Positions 43,251-55,335 of a DNA stretch of 64,000 bases are shown here, piece by piece. The first letter of the stretch is position 1, and every line of letters starts with the position of its first letter. The notes beneath the pieces were generated by a model, which was given only the letters and a program-made list of their open reading frames with translations, ran no database searches and was not told where the DNA came from. The position numbers were made by a program, and so were the translations under genes. Source of the DNA: Protopterus annectens (lineage: Eukaryota > Chordata > Ceratodontiformes > Protopteridae); contig NC_056744.1 of the NCBI RefSeq assembly GCF_019279795.1, forward strand, positions 1,507,260,838 through 1,507,324,837, read 5' to 3'.

Positions 43251-43379
43251 ATGTCATATGATCTGATGTGCTTTTTGGTCACCAGCTTATTATGTACTCT
43301 AATGTGTACTTAAACTTAAAAGTCAGCTAACTACAGCTTTTACAAACTGCATTACAGTCTGTACAGTTGTAAGTTTGTA

Positions 43380-43445
43380 GTAATCTTCCTTTATTTAATT
43401 ATACTTCAGTTTTGTCTTCATCAGTGCTGCATGTTTCTTTATTAA
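43380..43445 (-). ncRNA. Hammerhead-like core beside PLE-4
   Basis: Sense CACTGATGAAGACAAAACTG followed by AAGTATAATTAAATAAAGG. The CTGATGA is intact but the GAAA is only GAAG, so it is a weak motif. It lies upstream of PLE-4, where PLEs often carry a second terminal copy (pseudo-LTR). Confidence 0.3.
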
Positions 43446-43476
43446 GTTTGTATCTCTTGCACCCAGATCAGGACTG

Positions 43477-43830
43477 AAAAGGGTTATTGGACTACCTAAC
43501 CCTTTTGGTAACCAAATTATAAAATGCAATAAAATAAACATAAACTGTGGATACCCAACATTGTGAAAAGGGTTATTGGACTACCTAACCCTTTTGGTAA
43601 CCAGATTATAAAATGCAATAAAATAAACATAAACTGTGGATATCCAACATTGTGAAAAGGGTTATTGGACTACCTACCCCTTTTGGTAACCAAATTATAA
43701 AATGCAATAAAATAAACATAAACTATGGATACCCAACATTGTGAAAAGGGTTATTGGACTACTTAACTCTTATGGTAACCAAATTATAAAATGCAATAAA
43801 ATAAGCATAAACTGTGGATACCCAACATTG
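43477..43830. repeat. 89-bp tandem repeat, about four copies
   Basis: AAAAGGGTTATTGGACTAC starts at 43477, 43566, 43655 and 43744, an exact 89-bp period. Copies differ at a few positions each. Each contains an AAAGGGTTATTGG ... CCCTTTTGGTAACC inverted element. No coding sense. Confidence 0.9.
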
Positions 43831-43929
43831 TATTGATTTTTAACTGCTCATAAACTACTATTAAACTCTGTGTTTTAGGTTTTATTCTCATCAAACTGAC
43901 TGGTAGTTACAAATGCAAGTGTAATGTCT

Positions 43930-44000
43930 GATTTGGGATGCATGGCTAGGCTTAAAATGGCTCTTGTGGTCGTTAGCCTAGTAAACACCTATGAATCTAT
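43930..44000 (+). mobile_element. CR1 3'-end fragment with terminal hairpin
   Basis: GGCTAGGCT, loop, TAGCCTAG hairpin and (C)CTATGAA units; a short 5'-truncated CR1. Confidence 0.65.
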
Positions 44001-44214
44001 GAAACTGTGAACCTATTTGACTGTTGTGCACTTGAGAGAATAACTTTAATTTCAATTATAGCATCATTGGCAGGAACTAAGAAACTGTAGACCAAGCAGC
44101 ACTTCCTGCTACTCTGCTACACCTGTCTATGAACAGAACCCTTATTTCTTCCATCTTATACAACTTTTCCCTTAGTATACCTCTTGCTAAGTGCCTCTCA
44201 ACACCTATCAGTTA

Positions 44215-44295
44215 TCTTTACCATTTTCCAATCTACAGTGCGTATTTAGATCCACATGAATCAATAGCCTAGTAAGTACCTATGAATCTATGAAT
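44215..44295 (+). mobile_element. CR1 3'-end fragment
   Basis: AATAGCCTAGTAAGTACCTATGAATCTATGAAT; only the last part of the 3' UTR and the octamers survive. Confidence 0.55.
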
Positions 44296-45615
44296 ATTGC
44301 AATGCACTTTTTAATTTATAGCTGTGATTATATCATTATAGAATGTAATACTACAGATGGATATAGACCTGTTTTCAACACATGCATATGGTTTCAAGTC
44401 CTGACCTTTCAATTTCTGGTAAAAATCTAACAAAATGACCTTCTACTTGGTTTTCACATAAGAAAGTACATTTGCGCGTCTCACAAGAACCAAACAATCC
44501 ACTGCTATTTTCTCTGTCAAATGTGTTTGGTTTTTGACACTTAATTAGGTTTGTCTTATTTCCTTTCCATTAGAATTTATTTTAACAAGTCGAAGTATAC
44601 TCTTGAAGAATCTGTCTATAAAGTAACTTAGTGAGTAACAGCTGTAATGGTACTATAAGTTCACACTGAAGTGTTCTCAGGTCATTGTTACTAATTCCTT
44701 CTCCTACTCATAGTTTACTAGAGTCCAGTGTACTTAGTATTTTTTTCCTACTTAATCTAATTTAATTTTAGTATCTGAAATTATCTGATGTTACAATCAC
44801 AAAATACGTCCTCTCTTGGTAGAGCCAAACTGTTTTGCATAAGGTTTTGTAAACTTATCTACAATCTGCTGTTTATGGGAAAACATTTTATTATCTGCAT
44901 ACAGTTTTTCTGTTGTATATCTTTAGTCCTATCACTTCATCAATCATAATAAAATGGTTTCCTATTATGCTCACTATTTTTATATAAAATTTCCTCAGTT
45001 TTTCTTGTTCTTGTTTCACATTATCTTGAGTATTCATTAAAGTGGTAATACATTTCGTTAAGGGCCACAGAAAAAGACCTTGTTAACATGATGATGGATT
45101 TTATAAATCATATACACTAGCCTCGATGAGGAAAAAATATTATTGGATAATTTGCATGTCTATGAATTGTTGTCAACTACTGCATAGTGCAGATAAGTAC
45201 TTCCTGTGGTAGTTAATTATGCTGGCCGCATGTTGTAAGCATCTTCTAAGCACACACATCCTTCTGCCTGGTCATTCTCTTACACACACTAGCACACATT
45301 AAAATGCACAGAAGCACACAAACCACATACTCTATACTCCATACCTGTCCTGTTGTTAGAATGTCCATGATGTCTCCTTTTTCACTGCCCAGATAATTCA
45401 CTGATGATTACAGTCCTTAATACCAAACTTTCAAGTTTCCCACTTCACACCCATTAGTAGATGCATGCTAGTGAAAAGCTGTTTATGGGGTTGAGACATA
45501 TGCTTAATGTTTCTTTTCCCTCTCTCTTGAATGTCATAATATGTTGCAGGTGTTGCATAATGGCCAAGACTGTCCATATATGAAAAAAAAAAGTATATAT
45601 GTGCGTAAATGTGCA
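44296..45615. other. No recognised feature
   Basis: AT-rich. No similarity I could name; may hold very old LINE sequence. Confidence 0.4.
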
Positions 45616-45619
45616 TGCA

Positions 45620-46190
45620 TGTGTGTGTGTGTCAGAAATACTTTATTATACTTTATTGATCCAGCAGGAAATTGCTTGTGTTACAGCTGCACAGATAAAT
45701 ATAGACACAATGCAGACCAACACAAATGATACATAAATTGATATGATAGATACTAATACTTACTTTTTGTTACCCCGCATACATAGCAGTAAAGCCTGAA
45801 TGTGGGTACACTGTTGACCATGGCCAAAGTATTAGATAAGTTCAATAACACATTGAAGTAGTAACACAAAATTTCATTTTAATTACCACTCACACTAGAA
45901 TATGGGGTACTGCATATTACAATCCCTTAATTAAGGTATAGCATATTGCACAAAAGATAACTGCAGTGATGATTAATATTGTGCCGAAAAAGAGATAAAG
46001 AGAGAGAAAAATAATGGGGAAAAGGGAGAAAAAAACATGGGAAAGAGTTTAACGTTGCACTATGTGACCTCCTTCAGTAGCGGGGGTGGTTCTAAGATGG
46101 TAGGAGGCGTTACAGAGTTTGATGGTTGTGGGCAGGAAGGATTTCAGATCTAAAGAAGGGTTTGGAACAGCCTGAAAGTGCTTATTGTGT
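45620..46190 (-). mobile_element. Rex1/Babar-like LINE 3' end
   Basis: Plus strand TACTTTATTGATCCAGCAGG, ending in GGAAATTGCTTGTGTTACAG, and near the other end GTAGGAGGCGTTACAGAGTT, TGGTTGTGGGCAGGAAGGAT. These resemble the 3' UTR of Rex1-type LINEs common in fish. No coding part is present. Confidence 0.5.
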
Positions 46191-46995
46191 GGATTTTAGT
46201 TGTGTTAATAAAAGTTTTATTTTATGTTCAATGGCTTGGTGATTGCACTAGTTTTTTTTTCTCTATATTGTTGGTCCTACCCTTGTTTGGGTCTTTAATT
46301 GTTGTTCCATACTCTTGTGGATTTTTACTTTAGGACCTTTTGGCCTTTTTCACTACAGTGACATGGAATGAGTGGCTGTGCTAATCTACATGGCTGAGTG
46401 ATTCTGTGAATTGCTCAATGGGTAGACGTCTTCACTGTGGTAGTTCTAGTAGAGAGAGAGAGAATATGGGTAATTAGCATATGCCTTTCCCCTGGACTGC
46501 TTCATTGCCATGTACCATGGCCACAGAAACAGCTTACTGGGGTGCTACATGTCTTTGTGCAAAAGCACTCTGGTAGGGCTGTCTCAGAGTATCAAAAGAT
46601 TATACCTCCTGGTAACCTTTATGAATTACGCCCATGATTAATTTATTTGGCCTGTTTATTTATTTCAATTTCCAAAGTTATTGTTTGGCCTTATTTTCAT
46701 TCCTTATGTTTATATCTCTCATCTTAGTTAAGTATATTATTCCCATGGGAATATATCTTTCATTACCTTATGTGCCTACATCTTGGTGTTAAACATTTGT
46801 TTTTTTAATTTTTTTGCATTCAAAGATGTTCCCTTTCAAAACTTAGCACATTCCTTTTGATATATTTCCACTGAATGCATCAATCCAATTAGTTTTATAC
46901 AGTGGCTGTTTTGCTTACATATAGTCTGTTATTAATCTTTTATGCACTGGTTTAGATTCAGTCTTGCAGAATTATCAGTCAGTAATTTAAATGTA
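46191..46995. other. No recognised feature
   Basis: No gene or repeat recognised. Confidence 0.4.
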
Positions 46996-46999
46996 ATAA

Positions 47000-47700
47000 T
47001 GCCTTAATTATTGCACTTTAAATGTGGTAAAACTTGACACATGGTAACAATCACCTCCTTAGGAACACAAACAATATCCTAGAAGTTCTGCTCCCTGCTG
47101 TGATTGATTATGATCCGCAAAACATATTGTTAATTTTTGCATACATTAGAAATAATTTCCTTACTAATGTAGAATCAACATTATTCCAGTATGTTTTTGG
47201 TAAACTCAAGTCCTCAGCTGTTATCATTTTTCCTTCATGTGGTTCCATTAAAGAAATGGACACATTTCTTTAAGTCACCATCACTTGACTTTGGTGGTCT
47301 ACACATTCCAACAGTTATAATCTGTTTCAGGGTTGTCTTTATCGTAACGTTTATACATGCAGTTTTGCTTTCATTATTAGAAATGTAAGAATGACAGGTC
47401 TCATAAGAATCTTTAATCTATATCGTAACACCTCCACCTGATTTTTGTTATAATGTCTGTTACAATCAAAGCATTTATACCAAAGCAGAACTGGTTTCCA
47501 ATTATTATTCTTTAACCATGTTTCACAAACAGTAACAACATCAATGTTATAGGAGCACAATAAACTTTCCAGTAAAAAAATAAATAATAATGCTCCTTGC
47601 ATTAACAACCAACATGGATAAAACACATTTTGCTGTTAGTGAACTGTCATGTTAGTAAAATATAAAAATATACCTGTTGCAAAAAATTATCTTTCCTTTT
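47000..47700 (-). pseudogene. CR1-group LINE, APE endonuclease fragment
   Basis: 47626-47351 minus reads YNIDVVTVCETWLKNNN, then CFDCNRHYNKNQ. The D-V-V-x-V-x-E-T-W-L motif is the APE endonuclease of CR1/L2-group LINEs, which nicks the target; E and W are catalytic-block residues. The following segment is broken. The family looks different from the CR1 at 1905-3275, which lacks this part. Confidence 0.6.
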
Positions 47701-48329
47701 CTTGACAGGTGGATGCCATCCTAATGAAGTACATTTATGCCCCAAATTAGGATTTAGTGTTCTATATATTCCCACTTTTTAAAATGGGCCATTTTCATGA
47801 AGGTGTTTATCCAAAAAATCGTTTTCATTCATGCTTGCCTGATTCTTTTTTCCATTTATGATTTGCAAAAAAGAAGTATTAATTCCTGCACAAACTATAA
47901 AGACTATGGGCAGGATTCACAAAGCCTTATAACTCTTACACGGAGGCTGCAGTTAAACGGAGTGATGTCAGCATGCTTTGCATATTCATGAGAGCATGCT
48001 GACTCACACCTAAGGCTAACACGGTCCATGTAAGAAAGAAGGGGCATGTCCACAGGGCGAGTGACACGCCCCCAGAGGAGTCACAGTCCTGAAAGTAAAC
48101 AACCACGAGTGAGCCCAAGTAAATGTTAACAAACACAACACAACACAACACATGCCCCCACAGACTATAAACATATAAAACATAAAAATGAACAGTTATA
48201 ATTTTTTTTTCTAATTATAAAAATGTTTGCCTGTAAGTGCACTCATTTGTGCAGGTGTGCCCTCTGCTTAACCACAGTTAGCAGTCAGTGAAGAAGCATA
48301 TAAGTTCTAAATATGCAAAGTAAGCCAAG

Positions 48330-48405
48330 AAGAAATAGCGTAGCAATAGAGATGTCGTCTCAAGAGGAGGCAAGCACGGTTCGAGCCCCAACAACATCAT
48401 TTTTT
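48330..48405 (+). other. tRNA-like module
   Basis: TAGCGTAGCAATAGAGATG as an A box-like start and GGTTCGAGCCC (48378-48388) as a perfect B box, then a T run. It lies inside Harbinger 1. It could be a tRNA-derived SINE head or a degenerate tRNA gene; I cannot draw a full cloverleaf. Confidence 0.4.
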
Positions 48406-48850
48406 TTTAGTGAAATAAGCACAAAACAATCCCCTGACACATATGTACAGATATATAATCATATATTATGTAAAATGTAAGGAAATGGGCCATATAGGTA
48501 GAATAAATGTGAGACAATAAAAGAAAAATAATGCAGACCTGCTCTTAGCTGAGCTACGCTCTAACAAGCTGAGTATGTCTGTCTATAGGTGAGCAGTGGT
48601 TGACCAAGTGTAAACTGAGTGCCTGGGGTTGAGCAGCACTTTAACACACTACAATCGTGTGCCAGTAGCCAAGCTGAGCGCAATATGCGTGCTGAAAGGG
48701 AAATGATGCTTCAACTAATGTAACTGGTATGCGCGATGCGCAGCTCCGCGCAAACAAGCTTACCGGTGGGCACCGTTGAGCAAGCTGAATTAAAACAGCC
48801 TATACACAGACACATCTCCCAGCCTGTCTAGACAGACATGACCAAAAAAA

Positions 48851-48921
48851 AAGCAATGCTGAGACTCGAACCCAGGATACCATGCACCATAGTCAAAGTA
48901 CAGAAGCACTAAGCCAGGACA
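48851..48921 (-). other. tRNA-like module
   Basis: On the minus strand TGGCTTAGTGCTTCTGTAC, then TGGGTTCGAGTCTC (B box) and a TTTTTTTTT terminator. A similar module, minus strand, is at 53651-53718. Confidence 0.45.
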
Positions 48922-49113
48922 TTTGTACTGAGAAATGCAGAAATAGCAGCTATATAGGAATGAATGCAAAGAGAAGCATGACAAAGCAGGTTGTGTGAAG
49001 CTGATACATTTCCAAACTGGCCAATCACACATATGTGCGGGAAAAACGGCATATATAAGCACCATAGGTGGGAATACACAGCATAACTGATTGTGGAAAG
49101 GACTTGCAGTCAG

Positions 49114-51035
49114 AATGTCAGGTGTAGGTGAGGGTAGTTGCTTTCAAGCACAGCGGTGGGGTGTTGAGGAGTCCAGATATATGGTCTGGCTCCTTGTCCA
49201 TGATCATGAGGCCCAACTCATGCAGGGCCAGGTCCTGAGGCGTGGGACCGGTTGGCTCGTGATCTCACCAGTGCCACAGGAATACCAAGGACTGGTGAAC
49301 AGGTCTGGCACCACCATGCAGACCTGAAGAGATGCAAGCAGGACCAACTGACCCGTTGGATCCAGGAGGCCCGGCAAATACCCAGTGCCCCACTACTGAG
49401 TAAGTTACATGTAATTATTTATTAAGAAATAAAAATAGCTGATAATATGTAGATGTGTTTACCAATATCACTTCATTTATGTTACAGCTGCAGGTGTACG
49501 GACTGCGAATCGCAGAGCCCATGCTGATAGGCTCCTGCAGTTGCGCCACCAGGCAGGTTAGTAGACTTCTCCCTGTAACTGTAAATAAAAAAAAATGCCT
49601 GACAGCTTGTAAAGGAGTGCAGTGTAGTCAGTATTAAAAAATGCAAGTAACAGTGTAAGAGAGAATCTGACAGATGTTCCACCTGTAACGTAATAGCACC
49701 TAACCTGCAGTACCCAGTATATTACAGCCACACAAGTTCAGTACAACAGATGTGTGAGTAATATCCCTCTGTTTAAACTGTGAAACCTGACACAAGTGAG
49801 ACTGTGGGAAAGGATAGTTGTAATCATGTAAAACATGTAAAGAAAGCGTAGAATCCTGTACCATCCTTAATTGTAAATATAAAAGAAGTGAGAGTGTGTG
49901 AAAGAGGTATGGCTCCACCAGAAAGGTTGTATTAACTCCTGAATAAATTATACTGCAGTAAGTACAGCATGAAATGAAAGAGAGAGGCACAGAAAATAGA
50001 AGTGGAGCTGAAATATGTGTGTCCCAGAAGTTGGATATGTAGCCGTACCTTAGCAATATGCAAATAGTTTGTTTGTATGCAATACCAAACATCCACAGTT
50101 GTCTAGAGCCATAGAAATGAAAAGTAGCAGGATGCTGTAACTGAACAGAGGCAGATCTGAACTTGTACAAATAAAAATGCAATGTATATGAATGTAGCAG
50201 TAACATTCCCATCACCAACATGCTTAGATTTGCACATAGGAAAATGTAGCCAGACTTGTAGGGTGCATATATCTGCAGCTATTAGAAATGTACAGCATAT
50301 GTATAGGAAATTGCAGTTTGTAATGTAATATTTCTCCACCCCACCCTAAATCCACAAATAATCCATCATGCATGAAATGGGTATGTGTACTTGCAATTAA
50401 TTTCCATGGACATGTGTCCTGTTGACATTTGTCCTGTTGGTTCATAAATATTTGCACGTATGTTGATGCATGTGCCCTGTTCATACATCCGAACCTGATG
50501 GCCTGTTGCCATCAATCAACCCTGCATGCTGTTGGATTGTGTACCGTTGCTGAAATAATGCATGTGTTATGCCTGCTGTTTAATGTTCTGAATATATGGG
50601 TGTTTGGTTAATGGGAAAACTAATGCATGCTGTTACAACTAATTCTGAATGTTACTGTTTGATACTAATACACACCATCCTAAAATATTACAAAACACAG
50701 AACGACAGGGAAGGCGGGCCCCAGCGGACCCACCTTTCCCACCTCAGCTGGCGACTGCACCTGGCACTAGTGCCCAGGCCGGACCCTCCTCCAGTGGCCC
50801 TGTGCCACCTGTGGGTGGAAGCGCTGCAGGGGATGGGGCTTGTCCCCCCTCTGCAAGCGTGGCTGGAGGAGATCGTACACTCACCCTCCGTAGTGTCCGG
50901 ACTGTGGTGCGTAGGGAGATCAGGCACTCTGTGCTTGTGCCCCTACATCAGCTCGAGGCACGGGTGGCACAACTAATGGGCATGCCTGCTGCCCCACCTA
51001 CACAGCCCCCAGCACAGCCCCGTCCTGGGCAGTGA
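49114..51035 (+). pseudogene. Harbinger 1 Myb/SANT-like DNA-binding protein gene (exons)
   Basis: First block: ATG at 49114, MSGVGEGSCFQAQRWGVEES, then a frameshift at about 49245 into WDRLARDLTSATGIPRTGEQ followed by DLKRCKQDQLTRW. This is the tri-helical Myb/SANT-like fold of the accessory protein that helps Harbinger transposases bind DNA. A second exon-like segment at 49484-49555 follows an AG. The last block (about 50690-51035) is proline/alanine-rich (GTSAQAGPSSSGPVPPVGGS) and ends in RREIRHSVLVPLHQLEARVA, a coiled-coil-like tail. Intron positions are inferred. The frameshift makes it non-functional as it stands. Confidence 0.5.
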
Positions 51036-52172
51036 AGGCACAGTGGCAACTGCCCATGGGTGGGGATATCAGTTCCACTGTTGTCATCTGTGGGCTCATG
51101 GGCTCTAGATATCCCAACATCCGTCCCCGTCAAATGTGTATCCCCCCCACATGTGTCATACACCGCCCCTGTATGCATCTTGTCTGTCTTTTCTGTTAAC
51201 CTCCCCTACCTACCTCCCCAACTATACCTACTGCCCATACCTGAGATACCACTCTCACCTGAAAAAAAAAAAAAGGGCACTCTGTTCCCGCAAAAAAATT
51301 ACGCCCCATACATAGCTGCCCATTTTGCAGACATGTCCGCTGGACATGTTAACTGGTAATTAAAATGGGCTATACAACACATTTTATTGTCCTCACCCCT
51401 CTCTCAGGGGTGTAAGGTTCCAAATTTCACACGAAATTACACATGTATGCACAGCTGTTGCTGATAAAGAAATGGGCAGCTATGGGCCTTTCCAACACCC
51501 TTCCTGCAAATCCCGAGTTTGTTTTTCTACTGTCCTACCCTCTTAGTGACCCCTTTTTCACCACTTTCCTGTCTCCCCATTTTCATTTCTTTCAAAGAAA
51601 ATAGCGTGGGTGTGCGCAAGAGTACGCACCTTTAAGCAGTTGTAAGCGGGTGTGCGCTTCTGTGCGCTTAGCTACGCGTGTGTGCGCGGAGCTAAACGCC
51701 AGTGCGCATGCGTGAGCTCCGCGCAAACCAGCACTAACCCACTTACAACTGCTTAAAAGTGCATTAGTAACTCTGACAAGGCCTGTAGACTGCTCTAAAT
51801 TTATTTATTTATTTATTTATTGCAGTTGGTTTACCAGGATAGTCCATTGGGCCATAAAGAACCCGTTTTCAATGGAGTCCTGGGGAGAAAAGCTCCACAA
51901 AGAAAATGTACATTCAACATTTGACAGAAAAAATGTAGGTACAGAGAGTTAATACAATGTAGACAGGATACAAGTGAAAACTTATCAAATATACAGTAGC
52001 AGTCATAACAGTTAATACATTGAGAAGAAAAATACTAGTAATCGAACAAATGTTAAACATTATACAGATTAGAGAACAAACATAGTAGCTATATAAAGTA
52101 GGATGAGATATTGGAGGACTATGAGTAGAGTTAGTTATGTAGGGTGGGAGCATGAGCATTCCCACTGTGATG

Positions 52173-52676
52173 CTAGATGTGAAAAAGAGACTTTTGAAGG
52201 TCGAGTGGTTGGAGGTGGTGCGGATGAGTGGGGTAGGGGAGTTCCAGCGGCGGCGAGGCTGAAGGACAGAAGGCTTTTGCCTGGGGATGAGTAGGTTTGT
52301 GCACTTCTAGTAGATTTTGATTATTTGACCTTAGAACTCTGTTAGGTAGGTGCATTTTAAAGGCAGAGGAAAGGGAGGGACAGAGGAAGGGGTTTTGAAT
52401 AAGTTTATGGGCTAGGGTTAGTTGAGTATAAGATAGTTGGTTGGGAAGTTCTAGCCATTTTAGTTTATGGAGGGATAAACAGTGGTGTGTGGAGGAGTTA
52501 TGGCTGGTGGCGAATTTTGCAATTTTATTATAGCAGGAGGTAAGCTGTTTTTTTAACAAGGACTGAAGATTAGTTAGTAGTGGGGCACCATAGAGTAGGG
52601 AGGGGATAAGAAAGGAAGTAGAGAGTGATTTTAGTGGCAGATGTGAGGTAGGCATTCTGTCTATAAAGCATGCCAA
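52173..52676 (-). pseudogene. L2-like LINE C-terminal region
   Basis: 167 codons with LSTSFLIPSLLYGAPLLTNL, the post-RT P-x-L-x-Y-G block of L2/CR1 LINEs, then the C-terminal region. A frameshift at about 52670 separates it from the RT. Confidence 0.7.
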
Positions 52677-53170
52677 GTTTTTGATGTGTTTTTGATGTTT
52701 ATTTGCAGGTGAGAATTAAATTTGAGTTGGTTGTCGATTTGGACCCCAAGTAGTTTGGTCTCTGACACTATTTCAAGAGGTGAGTTGTTTTGACTAGTAA
52801 TTAAGAATGTATTCAGGTCGGGAGGAGTGACTCTAGAAGGAGTAAATAACATTAGTTTGGTCTTGCTAGCATTGAGGGCTAGATGATTACTTAGCATCCA
52901 TTGCTCTGTGGAAGAGAAGGCATCTTGAGTAAGTTTTTGTAGTGTAGTGATAGAAGAGGCAGAACAGATGATAGTTGAATCATCTGCATATTGGATGATG
53001 CTAGAGTATGGGATTGATTTGTGGAAGTCATTAATAAAAATATTGAAGAGAAGAGGACCGAGTATGGAGCCTTGTGGCACTCCTGTAGGGGTACTAAGGA
53101 AAGTGGAGGTGGCTTTTTTCCATTTTACAGCTTGGTTTCTGTTAGATAGATAACTAGAGAACCAGTTCAA
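52661..53170 (-). pseudogene. L2-like LINE reverse transcriptase, second half
   Basis: 169 codons. SYLSNRNQAVKWKKATSTFL, then GVPQGSILGPLLFNIFINDF (motif B), IQYADDSTIICS (motif C, ADD), then LNASKTKLMLFTPSR. The frame is shifted relative to the part upstream. Confidence 0.8.
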
Positions 53171-53205
53171 AGAGGTGGAAGTTAGGTAAAGATTGGAAAG
53201 TTTAG

Positions 53206-53655
53206 TTAAGAGCAGGCTGTGTGAGATAGTATCGAAGGCTTTGAGAGGTCAAGAAGTAAGGTGGAAACAATTTGTCCAGAGTCACGGGCTTTATTTACAA
53301 TTTCAAGGAAGGAGAGGAGGGCAGTCATAGTGCTGTGGTTAGGTCTGAAACCGTGCTGTGTGGGAGTTATAAGATGGTTGTCTAGGAGGTGAGGAAGGAG
53401 TTGAAGATGGACACATTTTTCTAGGAGTTTTGAAATGGGGGACAGGATGGCTATGGGACGGAAATTAGTAATGTTGTTATTGTTGCCACCTTTGTGTAGA
53501 GGTATAATAAAGGCTTGTTTCCAGATTTGGGGCACTGTACATTCTTGTAGGGAGCGGTTAATTAAGATGCTAATAGGGTAGGCAAGAGTTTCAGCTGCTA
53601 TACTGAGAAAGTAAGAAGGGATATTGTCAGGAGCAGGAGCAAAATAAAATCCCAC
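53206..53655 (-). pseudogene. L2-like LINE reverse transcriptase, first half
   Basis: 149 codons. PDNIPSYFL, TVPQIWKQAFIIPLHKGGNN (motif 1), NFRPIAILSPISKLLEKCV, QHGFRPNHSTMTALLSF, then VSTLLLDLSK (motif A Asp, with the following A-F-D lost at a break near 53240). The 5' end is truncated at 53655. Confidence 0.8.
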
Positions 53656-53718
53656 TGTCAGTCCTGAACCCAGGAAACATTAGTCTGCATGACTTACCAC
53701 TAAGCCATGACTGCTATA
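53651..53718 (-). other. tRNA-like module
   Basis: On the minus strand CATGGCTTAGTGGTAAGTC as an A box and CTGGGTTCAGGACTGA as a B box, similar to 48851-48921. It may be a tRNA-derived SINE head that marks the L2 insertion edge. Confidence 0.45.
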
Positions 53719-55330
53719 CAAGAACATTGAGCTACAATAAATATATCATGAAATAGTAGGAATCAATGTAAAGGGAATATAGGATGTGTAGTACACAAAG
53801 CATGTCATAAATATTTACTGTCAAATGTAGTGGATTTCTACAATAGTAGTGTGTGAACAGAAACAGCCATGCTAGTTGGTAGCCACTAGGTAATAATGTC
53901 ACTGTAGCACCTTGCAAGCCACACACATACTCACAGCAGGATAATCACTGCCCCTACCTCACAACCTCATACAGAAAGACATCTGGACTAAGTAATAATA
54001 AAATGTGGAGCAAGGCCCACAAACAGGGACACATTCCAAATATTGCCCCTACAAACCTAGACAGTTGAGAGAGTAACAGGTGTTGCATTAGTTTGGAGTT
54101 TTGGAAGGGTATGAAGTCTGAAACTGTAATGTGTGTCACCATAGTCTGACTTCAGCCCTGAGTGAATTGCCAGAAAAAGCTGGTTTATGAGATATGGACT
54201 CAAATATGATGCACAAATATGGACATTCTGCAAATATCTGTACACCTGACAGGTATGACACTGCCATATTTGAATAGTTAATACCCTAGACATAGCAACA
54301 GTGACTGAGTTACAGGGATGCCCCACAGACCCCTTGTGAAATGTACAAACAGTAGGCAGAAAGGTGCTACAACACATGCAATGGTGTCTATGAATTACTG
54401 AAAGTATGCACCACTTGCACACCAGAAATACTCTCTGAGGCCTCCTCAGCAGCATAATCAAATACCCTAATAGATGTCAAGGCCCACACCATGGCCAGAC
54501 CATACTGCATGCAGTAACACCCTATCAGATATAGCAAGCATTCCAAGGTGGGAATGTACATGGAAAATAGGAAAGCCACAGCAGCACACTACAGTCAAGA
54601 CACCTAGCAGGCAGACAAGGAGTGAATGTAAAGGACAAATATTGAAGCCATAGCAACAAATTGCAAGAGCCACTGCTATATACCAGTTACGCCACAAGTC
54701 CCACAGGAAAGCACACACACCCATATTAACAGTAGTAGTAGTAGTCGTAGGTGTCAGTTTACATACACACTCAGTACAGGAAACAGGAGAAATGAATGGA
54801 GAAATGTTAATCTACAAGACAGCCTTAAATATGAGAGAGATACTAACCTTTACACTCACAGAACAGTGTCCACAGCATACCAGCATGGTCCCCACCCTTA
54901 CAACCTGAAAGGGCAATGCCTATCTCACATACCTTTTTATAGCACTGTCCTGAAATCACAGTGAGAACTGCAATCAGTACAACTGGCTGAATGCAATCAG
55001 CAAATGCTGGCAAACAATTGGTGCAGAGGCCATCACATGGTCATATGCAGATACCTACAAAAGCATCCTGTACTCCCAGTCCACGCATGCATTACTTTCA
55101 TTGCACTGTCTGGAGGCAGACAGAGAGTGATAGAGAGAGAGAGTGAGAGAAAAAAAAAACACAACCAAAAACTAAACCTAACAAAAACCAAGTTGAAGCT
55201 GTCATCAGTGACAGTATCAAGCTGGACTAGCAGCAGCAGGAAACAATACAAATGGTAACGCAATCAGCTGTGACAAACACAGGTAATGTAAAGTAACAAT
55301 TTCATAGTCTACATACTGTGAACCCTCCAT
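53719..55330. other. No recognised gene; may belong to Harbinger 2
   Basis: About 1.6 kb with open frames on the minus strand that match no family I know. It has a G+C level and low TA content like the Harbinger 2 block that follows, so it may be its left arm. Confidence 0.3.
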
Positions 55331-55335
55331 ATCTG

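Larger units (their letters stand above)
47907..51795 (+). mobile_element. Harbinger-like DNA transposon 1
   Basis: A G+C-richer block that carries a Myb/SANT-like gene (49114-51035) on the plus strand, as Harbinger elements do. The left end GGGCAGGATTCACAAAGCCT resembles Harbinger termini; the right end (about 51770-51795, ACTCTGACAAGGCCTGTAG) matches only loosely when inverted. Related sub-terminal sequences CAGCTCCGCGCAAACAAGC (48738) and GAGCTCCGCGCAAACCAGC (51714) occur near the two ends. No DDE transposase is seen in it. Borders are uncertain. Confidence 0.5.
51780..53660 (-). mobile_element. L2/CR1-superfamily LINE, copy 2
   Basis: Same family as 6890-8275 (shared TGGGGAGAAAAGCTCCAC at 51881-51898). 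Sense 3' end is the (AAAT)n tail at 51799-51825. It carries RT and C-terminal sequence on the minus strand, 5'-truncated at about 53660 within the RT fingers. It is inserted next to the right end of Harbinger 1. Confidence 0.8.

Noticed and set aside
43477-43830. A CRISPR array
   Set aside because: The units are direct repeats without unique spacers, and the genome is a vertebrate's.
48851-48921. A functional tRNA gene
   Set aside because: A and B boxes are present, but I could not draw a complete cloverleaf, and a like module recurs at 53651.
50649-51035. A separate proline-rich secreted protein
   Set aside because: It has no signal peptide and its position and composition fit the last exon of the Harbinger Myb-like gene.
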